This document shows, piece after piece, positions 59,600 to 64,000 of a DNA stretch of 64,000 bases; within the stretch, counting starts at the first letter, position 1; the number at the start of each line of letters is the position of its first letter. The stretch is from DATBQN01 sp963755825 (GTDB lineage: Bacteria > Acidobacteriota > Thermoanaerobaculia > Multivoradales > UBA5704): NCBI GenBank assembly GCA_963755825.1, contig CAVWLA010000001.1, positions 2,790,001 through 2,854,000 of the forward strand, written 5' to 3'. A model generated the notes under the pieces. The model saw nothing but the letters and a program-made list of their open reading frames with translations, did not search any database and was not told where the DNA came from. A program made the position numbers and the translations under genes.

Positions 59600-60820
59600 A
59601 TGCAGAGCACCCCGAGAGAGAGCCGCACCTCCGCCGCTGGCCTGCTGCCAACGATGCTCGCGCTGGTGGCGCTGGCGCTCCCCGCCGCCGGGCAGGCGCG
59701 CCCGGCGACCCCGCCAGCGGCGGCGGCGCAGCCGGTGCAGCGGCCGGCGCAGCAGCTGCCGCCGGCCCTCGCCGATGCTCTGGCGACCGTCGACCACGGC
59801 GACCTCGCCGGCGGCATCGCCAAGCTCGAGGCGCTCAGGCGGCAGGATCCGTCGCCGCAGGTGCTCACCGCCCTCGGCGCCCTCTACCTCAAAGCCAACC
59901 GGGCGGCCGAGGCGCTGGTGGTGCTGAAACCCCTCGCCAACGACTCCGACGCCAATCCAGCGACGCTCTACAACGCCGGCCTGGCGGCGTTCGCGGTCGG
60001 CCAGAAGCAGCTCGGGACGCGATACCTCGAGCGCGCCGTCGTCGTCGAGCCGGTGTCTCCCGCGGCGCGCGAGCTGGGGCTCGTCGATGCGCGGGACGGC
60101 CGGGCGGCCGACGCCTACCGGCTGCTCCGCCCCTGGGCCCTGAGCTCGCCGGAGGACGTCGAGGCGCGCCTCGCCGCCGCCCTCCTCGCCCTCCATTTCA
60201 AGCAGACCGCCGACGCCGCCAAGCTCCTCGCCGGCCTGCCGGCGAAGAGCTCCCGCGCGCAGCTGCTGCGCGGCGAGCTGGCGCTCCGCCAGGGACGCGC
60301 CAAGGACGCCGTGGCGCTGCTGCGGCCGCTGGCGCCGGCGGCTCCGTCGGGGCAGCCGGTCGAGGCCGGTTTCGCGGCCGACGCCCGCCGGCTCCTCGGC
60401 GAGGCCTATCTGGCCGCCGGCCAGCCGGGGGAGGCCGTGCTCCTCCTCCAGGCCCAGGCGCAGAGCGACCCGTCGGCGGCCCTCCTGGTCGCCAACGGCC
60501 AGGTCCGCCAGGGCGATCTCAAGGCCGGGCTGGCGACGCTCACCCCCTGGGCGCCGAAGATCACCGCGGCGCAGAATCCCCGCGACCCCGACTTCGTCGC
60601 CGAGATGGCGCTCGCCTACGGCCGCCTGCTCTCGGCCAGCGGCCGGCAGCAGGAGGCCGCCGCGGCGCTGCAGACGGCGACCCGCCTGACGCCGGAGAAC
60701 GTCGAGGCGTGGCAGGACTACGCGGCGGCGCTCGCCGCCCTGGGGAAGAGGGACGAGGCGGCGAAGGCGCTCGCCCACGCCAAGCAGGCGGCCCAGCCGC
60801 CGCCGGGCGGCAAGGGGTAG
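59600..60820 (+). CDS. Secreted TPR protein
   Basis: 406 residues from ATG 59600 with AAAGGA 9 bases upstream. The signal peptide ends near AAGQA. The mature chain is almost entirely TPR: VLTALGALYLKANRAAEALV, TLYNAGLAAFAVGQKQLGTR, EVEARLAAALLALHFKQT-like units and a last unit ending ALGKRDEAAKALAHAK. No catalytic domain. It is probably a periplasmic scaffold. The next gene begins 11 bp later in the same direction. Confidence 0.8.
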   Translation: MQSTPRESRTSAAGLLPTMLALVALALPAAGQARPATPPAAAAQPVQRPAQQLPPALADALATVDHGDLAGGIAKLEALRRQDPSPQVLTALGALYLKANRAAEALVVLKPLANDSDANPATLYNAGLAAFAVGQKQLGTRYLERAVVVEPVSPAARELGLVDARDGRAADAYRLLRPWALSSPEDVEARLAAALLALHFKQTADAAKLLAGLPAKSSRAQLLRGELALRQGRAKDAVALLRPLAPAAPSGQPVEAGFAADARRLLGEAYLAAGQPGEAVLLLQAQAQSDPSAALLVANGQVRQGDLKAGLATLTPWAPKITAAQNPRDPDFVAEMALAYGRLLSASGRQQEAAAALQTATRLTPENVEAWQDYAAALAALGKRDEAAKALAHAKQAAQPPPGGKG

Positions 60821-60831
60821 GAGCGGTCGGC

Positions 60832-62682
60832 TTGCGGTCCTGCCCCGCGCCGGCGCTGGCGGCGCTGCTCGTCACCGGCGCGATCGCGGCGGCCGCCGCC
60901 CTCGCCGCCGCGAGCCGGCCGCCTACTGCGCCGCCGGCGCCTGCCGCGCATTCCGCCGCCGCCGATCCGGGCGCCGCCCTGACGGCCTTCGCGGCGACCG
61001 ATCCAGCCGACGACGCGGCGGCGCGGGCGGCGGCGGAGCGCCTGATGGCCGCGCTGCCGGCGGCGGCGCTGGCGCGCGGGCTCGGCGACGGCACGATCGG
61101 CGGCGGCGAGCTGGCCGCCAGCGACGATCGGCGCGATCGCGCGATCGCGGTCCTCGCCGCCGCCGTCGCCGGCGCCGGAGATCGCCAGCTCTCCCAGCTG
61201 GTCTCCTACGTGGCGGCGGCCGGCCTCGCGCCGCCGCTCCGCGACCGCCTGCTATGGGCGATCGGCGCGCGCCGGCCGGGGGTCGACTTCGCGCGGCTCG
61301 AGTCGCTCGCCGCCGCCTGGGGCGCCCTGCCGCGGCGGAGCGCCAGCCGCGAGCTGTCGCCGGGCGCCGAGCGCCTCACCTTCGCCGCCGACGACGGCGG
61401 TGACTCCGGCGATGCCGGCGATGCCGGCGCCATTGCCGCCTCGATCTTCTCGCTCCCCTCCGCCTTCTTCGACGCCGAGCCGGCGGCCGCCTTCCTCGCC
61501 GGCGTGCGCCGCGCCGACCCGCGGCGCACGCTCGTCGCGCTCACCGACCTGCCTCTCCGCCTCGCCCTCGCCGAGCCGGCGCGGCGCCTCGGCGTCACCC
61601 TCCTCGAGACCTACGGCCGGCCCTACTCGCCCTGGCCGCGCGACCCCTTCACCCTCGCTCGCGGCAGGGGACAGCGCGTCGTCGCCCTGCTTCGCCCCAA
61701 CCTCCAGCCCGGCCGCGAGGCGGACTCGACGCTGGGGATCGAGCTGGTGCGCGACCTGCCGCCGGCGCTCGACGCCGCCTGGGGCGGCGCGCGTTGGGAG
61801 CGGGCGGCCGTCCCCTTCCACAACGGCCAGCTCCTCCTCGCCGGCGGCGCCGTCTGGATGAGCCTCCACAGCCTCGAGCCGCGCATCCTGGCGTTGCTCG
61901 GTCTGGCCCGCGTGCCGGTCGAGAGCTTCGCCACCGCGGCGGGGATCGGGCGCTACCTCGCCGCGGCACGGCGGGCGGCCGCCGAGCTCGCGGCGCTCTA
62001 CGGCCGGCCGGCGCGCTTCGTCCATCCGCTGCCGGCGGCGGGCGGCGCAGCGGCCCGCGGGGCCGACGCGGAGCGCGCGAAGCTCATGACACAGATCGGC
62101 GGCGGCGCCGGCTACGACCTCGACTCGCTGGTGACCTTCCTGCCGGCGGTGTCTGGCGACCAGCGTCGAAACCAGCATCAAGGGCGCGAGCGGGCGCTGG
62201 TCGCCGACGTGACAGCCGGGCGGGCGCTCCTCGCCGGCCTCGGCGAGGCCGATTGGCGGGCGCTCGCCGCCACCTACGACCTCGCCGCCGAGAGCCTGCC
62301 GCGCGAGCTGGCGGCGGCGCAGCAGGCGCCGCGGCCGACCGCCCTCGCCGGCTTCCTCGAGCTGGTCGCCCGCCAGCTCGAGGCGGACGGTCTCGAGGTG
62401 CGCCGGCTGCCGCTCGTCTTCGTGCCGACGGCGCTGCTCCGCGACCGCCGGGGCGTCGCGCACCCCGACTTCCTGCTCGGCTGGAACAACGTCGTCGTCG
62501 AGCGGCGCGACGGCAGCCTCCGCGCCGAGGGCTTCGCCGCGGGCCTGCCGGCCGGCGACTCCCTCGCCGGCGCGACCTTCGCCGCCGCCGGTGCCCATCT
62601 CGACCTGCTGCCGCCGCTCGTCCATAGCGTCGTCCTCAACGGCGGCTATCGCTGCGCCTCGAACCACCTGCGCGCGCCCTGA
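60832..62682 (+). CDS. Exported protein, possible pentein-fold (guanidino-group modifying) relative
   Basis: 616 residues, probably from TTG 60832 with TAGGAG 8 bases upstream; a hydrophobic N-terminus (LAALLVTGAIAAAAALAAAS) suggests export. Pentein-like signs are GRPYSPWPRDPFTLA (compare W.RD in agmatine and peptidylarginine deiminases), FHNGQLLLAGG, GYDLDSLVTFLP and a C-terminal GGYRCASNHLRAP with a single Cys in the catalytic-Cys position. The His usually found in the central motif is not obvious. No confident family assignment; an exported deiminase-like role is a hypothesis only. Confidence 0.5.
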   Translation: MRSCPAPALAALLVTGAIAAAAALAAASRPPTAPPAPAAHSAAADPGAALTAFAATDPADDAAARAAAERLMAALPAAALARGLGDGTIGGGELAASDDRRDRAIAVLAAAVAGAGDRQLSQLVSYVAAAGLAPPLRDRLLWAIGARRPGVDFARLESLAAAWGALPRRSASRELSPGAERLTFAADDGGDSGDAGDAGAIAASIFSLPSAFFDAEPAAAFLAGVRRADPRRTLVALTDLPLRLALAEPARRLGVTLLETYGRPYSPWPRDPFTLARGRGQRVVALLRPNLQPGREADSTLGIELVRDLPPALDAAWGGARWERAAVPFHNGQLLLAGGAVWMSLHSLEPRILALLGLARVPVESFATAAGIGRYLAAARRAAAELAALYGRPARFVHPLPAAGGAAARGADAERAKLMTQIGGGAGYDLDSLVTFLPAVSGDQRRNQHQGRERALVADVTAGRALLAGLGEADWRALAATYDLAAESLPRELAAAQQAPRPTALAGFLELVARQLEADGLEVRRLPLVFVPTALLRDRRGVAHPDFLLGWNNVVVERRDGSLRAEGFAAGLPAGDSLAGATFAAAGAHLDLLPPLVHSVVLNGGYRCASNHLRAP

Positions 62683-62790
62683 CGCCGCCGCCGGGGCACA
62701 CCGATTGCACCCTCTGCCTGCCGACGCGACGGCCGCCGAGAAAGCCGGGATCGGCCCTCAGAACGTCGCGGACGAAAGGAGCGCACTCCA

Positions 62791-63330
62791 ATGCTCGAGC
62801 GAAGACACCAGGACGGCGCGATCTGGAAAGGCATCGCCGCCGGCGTCGCCGGCGGCCTCGTCGCCGCCTACGTGATGAACCAGTTCCAGGCGGTGACGAA
62901 GAAGATCTCCGCGTCCGCCGACAAGGGGAAGCCGAAGGCGAAGAGAGGAAAGGGCGAGGCGCAGAAGAGCTCCGGCGAGGATGCCACGGTGAAGACCGCC
63001 GAGGCGATCGCCGGCACCTGGGGCCACCGGCTGAGCAAGGACAAGAAAGAGCTCGCCGGTCCCGCCGTCCACTACGCCTTCGGCGCCACCATGGGCGGCG
63101 TCTACGGCGCGCTCGCCGAGCTCTCCCCGGCGGTGGCGACGGCCGCCGGCGTGCCCTTCGGCGCCGCCGTCTGGCTCGCCGCCGACGAGGTGGCGGTGCC
63201 GGCCCTCGGCCTGTCGAAGAGCCCCGGCGAGTTCCCGCCCTCGGTGCACGCCTATGCCTTCGCCTCGCACGCGGTCTACGGCCTGACCACCGACCTCGTG
63301 CGGCGCGCCGTGCTGCGCGCGCTCGACTAG
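62791..63330 (+). CDS. YagU-like (DUF1440) membrane protein
   Basis: 179 residues, AAAGGAG 10 bases before the ATG. Three to four hydrophobic segments: GIAAGVAGGLVAAYVMNQFQ, YAFGATMGGVYGALAELSPA, GVPFGAAVWLAADEVAVPAL, and HAVYGLTTDLVRRAVL. A lysine-rich loop (KGKPKAKRGKGEAQKSS) lies between the first two. The pattern fits the DUF1440/YagU inner-membrane family, linked in one E. coli study to acid tolerance. It converges with the SRPBCC gene, 7 bp apart. Confidence 0.75.
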   Translation: MLERRHQDGAIWKGIAAGVAGGLVAAYVMNQFQAVTKKISASADKGKPKAKRGKGEAQKSSGEDATVKTAEAIAGTWGHRLSKDKKELAGPAVHYAFGATMGGVYGALAELSPAVATAAGVPFGAAVWLAADEVAVPALGLSKSPGEFPPSVHAYAFASHAVYGLTTDLVRRAVLRALD

Positions 63331-63337
63331 CAACCCG

Positions 63338-63814
63338 CTAGACGCCGGTCGGCGAGCGGCCGCCGGCGGCGAACGCCTCGGCGGTCACCCGATGCCGATA
63401 GTCGAAGAGGCGCTCGAGCTTGCGGCGGACGAAGGCGCCGCCGAAGAGCCGGCCGAGGGCGCCGAGCGGCAGAGCGTACTCGACCTCGTCGGCGAGGATC
63501 GAGGCGCGCGGCCCGGCCGGCTCCATGCGGTGGGTGTGCTGCCAGCGGGCGAAGGGGCCGCTCACCTGGACGTCGCGAAACTGGCGCCCCGGCACGACGT
63601 CGGAGATCCGCGACACCCAGCCGAGGCGGAAAGGACCGACGCCGATGCGGAGCGTCACCAGGTCGCCGTCGCGGACGCCGGAGGCGCCGACGACCTCGAC
63701 CGGCTCCCAGGGAGGGGTGAGCCGCGCCAGCGCGTCCGGCGACTCGTGCCAGCGAAAGAGGTCCTCCGCCGAAGCGGCGATCGCGCTACGGCGGACGAAT
63801 CGTTCGATCCTCAT
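63338..63814 (-). CDS. SRPBCC (START-like) ligand-binding protein
   Basis: 158 residues from ATG 63814. The helix-grip pattern is visible: RSAIAASAEDLFRWHESPDA, LTPPWEPVEVV, RDVQVSGPFARWQHTHRMEP, ILADEVEYALPLGALGRLFG, and a long C-terminal helix (RRKLERLFDYRHRVTAEAF). This is the cyclase/dehydrase-like SRPBCC type often seen alone or fused to TIGR01777 epimerases. The ligand is unknown. An upstream in-frame start at 63871 is not favoured because the fold begins immediately after 63814. Confidence 0.82.
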   Translation of the reverse strand: MRIERFVRRSAIAASAEDLFRWHESPDALARLTPPWEPVEVVGASGVRDGDLVTLRIGVGPFRLGWVSRISDVVPGRQFRDVQVSGPFARWQHTHRMEPAGPRASILADEVEYALPLGALGRLFGGAFVRRKLERLFDYRHRVTAEAFAAGGRSPTGV

Positions 63815-63943
63815 CGGGCCGGCTCCCGCGGCAGCGCCGCGGGGAGAGCCGCCGTGGCACTCTCTCTGCATCCCATCCCGGCGGTTTCGGTCCCCAATCC
63901 GTGGGCCGCGGAGCCGCGCTGCCGGCTATCGAGGAGGATCGTC

Positions 63944-64000
63944 ATGGAGGATCTGTTCCGCCGGATCGCGCGCGCCGGCTCCGCCGTTTTCGGCTCCGCC
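63944..64000 (+). CDS. Start of an unidentified gene (runs off window)
   Basis: ATG 63944 with GAGGAGG 6 bases upstream opens a frame of 19 codons to the window edge (MEDLFRRIARAGSAVFGSA). The ribosome site is strong. Too short to identify. Confidence 0.5.
   Translation, partial: MEDLFRRIARAGSAVFGSA

Noticed and set aside
1..64000. Prophage, IS transposase, integrase or rRNA genes
   Set aside because: No capsid, terminase, transposase DDE/HUH, integrase or rRNA sequence was recognised on either strand.

Overview
This is a very GC-rich bacterial chromosome window, most likely from an Acidobacteriota member and plausibly the Thermoanaerobaculia/Holophagae side of the phylum. The placement is inferred from gene families and not from a marker tree. 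Five tandem secreted VWFA-related proteins of the acidobacterial type, an Oar-like TonB-dependent receptor with a carboxypeptidase-regulatory plug, sulfatase-like proteins fused to TPR arrays, a zinc-finger/TPR protein and a DUF1800 protein are all typical of that group.

Bases 1-11,400 hold envelope and housekeeping genes: a partial TamB/AsmA-like gene, nadK, tlyA, a Trm112-like protein, a GT2 glycosyltransferase overlapping a LAB_N membrane protein, a PKD protein, two cysteine-rich secreted proteins, a MEDS-domain sensor and a Kir-type channel. The set ymdB-rny-6S RNA-zapA follows; the 6S RNA is recognised from its fold. Bases 11,400-20,200 carry pyrD and, on the minus strand, the classical translation cluster tRNA-Val(GAC)-tRNA-Val(CAC)-thrS-infC-rpmI-rplT-pheS-pheT-zapB-like. 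infC has no conventional start codon, and pheT appears to lack the N-terminal tRNA-binding OB domain.

Bases 20,300-31,700 are the accessory region. A secreted protein and an orphan DUF1800 gene are followed by a REP-like inverted repeat and a 42-bp tandem array. Two copies of one glycosyltransferase gene then flank a TerY-P-type cassette (small membrane protein, vWA, PP2C phosphatase, kinase with Zn-ribbon and HhH). The first glycosyltransferase copy is broken by a 478-bp deletion, yet its 5' 651 bp are almost identical to the intact copy, which looks like gene conversion. An Xre/MbcA-RES toxin-antitoxin pair closes the region.

Bases 31,700-45,550 form a long minus-strand operon: a transglutaminase-like/TPR lipoprotein, five tandem VWFA paralogs with different states of the MIDAS motif, and rlmI. 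Bases 45,700-57,000 run on the plus strand: the TonB-dependent receptor with a clear promoter and terminator, a regulatory-domain/TPR protein, and three translationally coupled sulfatase-like/TPR proteins that all carry TLPSH where true sulfatases carry C/S-x-P-x-R. The last 7 kb hold an HTH-like protein convergent with a zinc-finger/TPR protein, a secreted TPR protein, a possible secreted pentein-fold protein, a YagU-like protein, an SRPBCC protein and the start of one more gene. No prophage, IS transposase or CRISPR array was seen.
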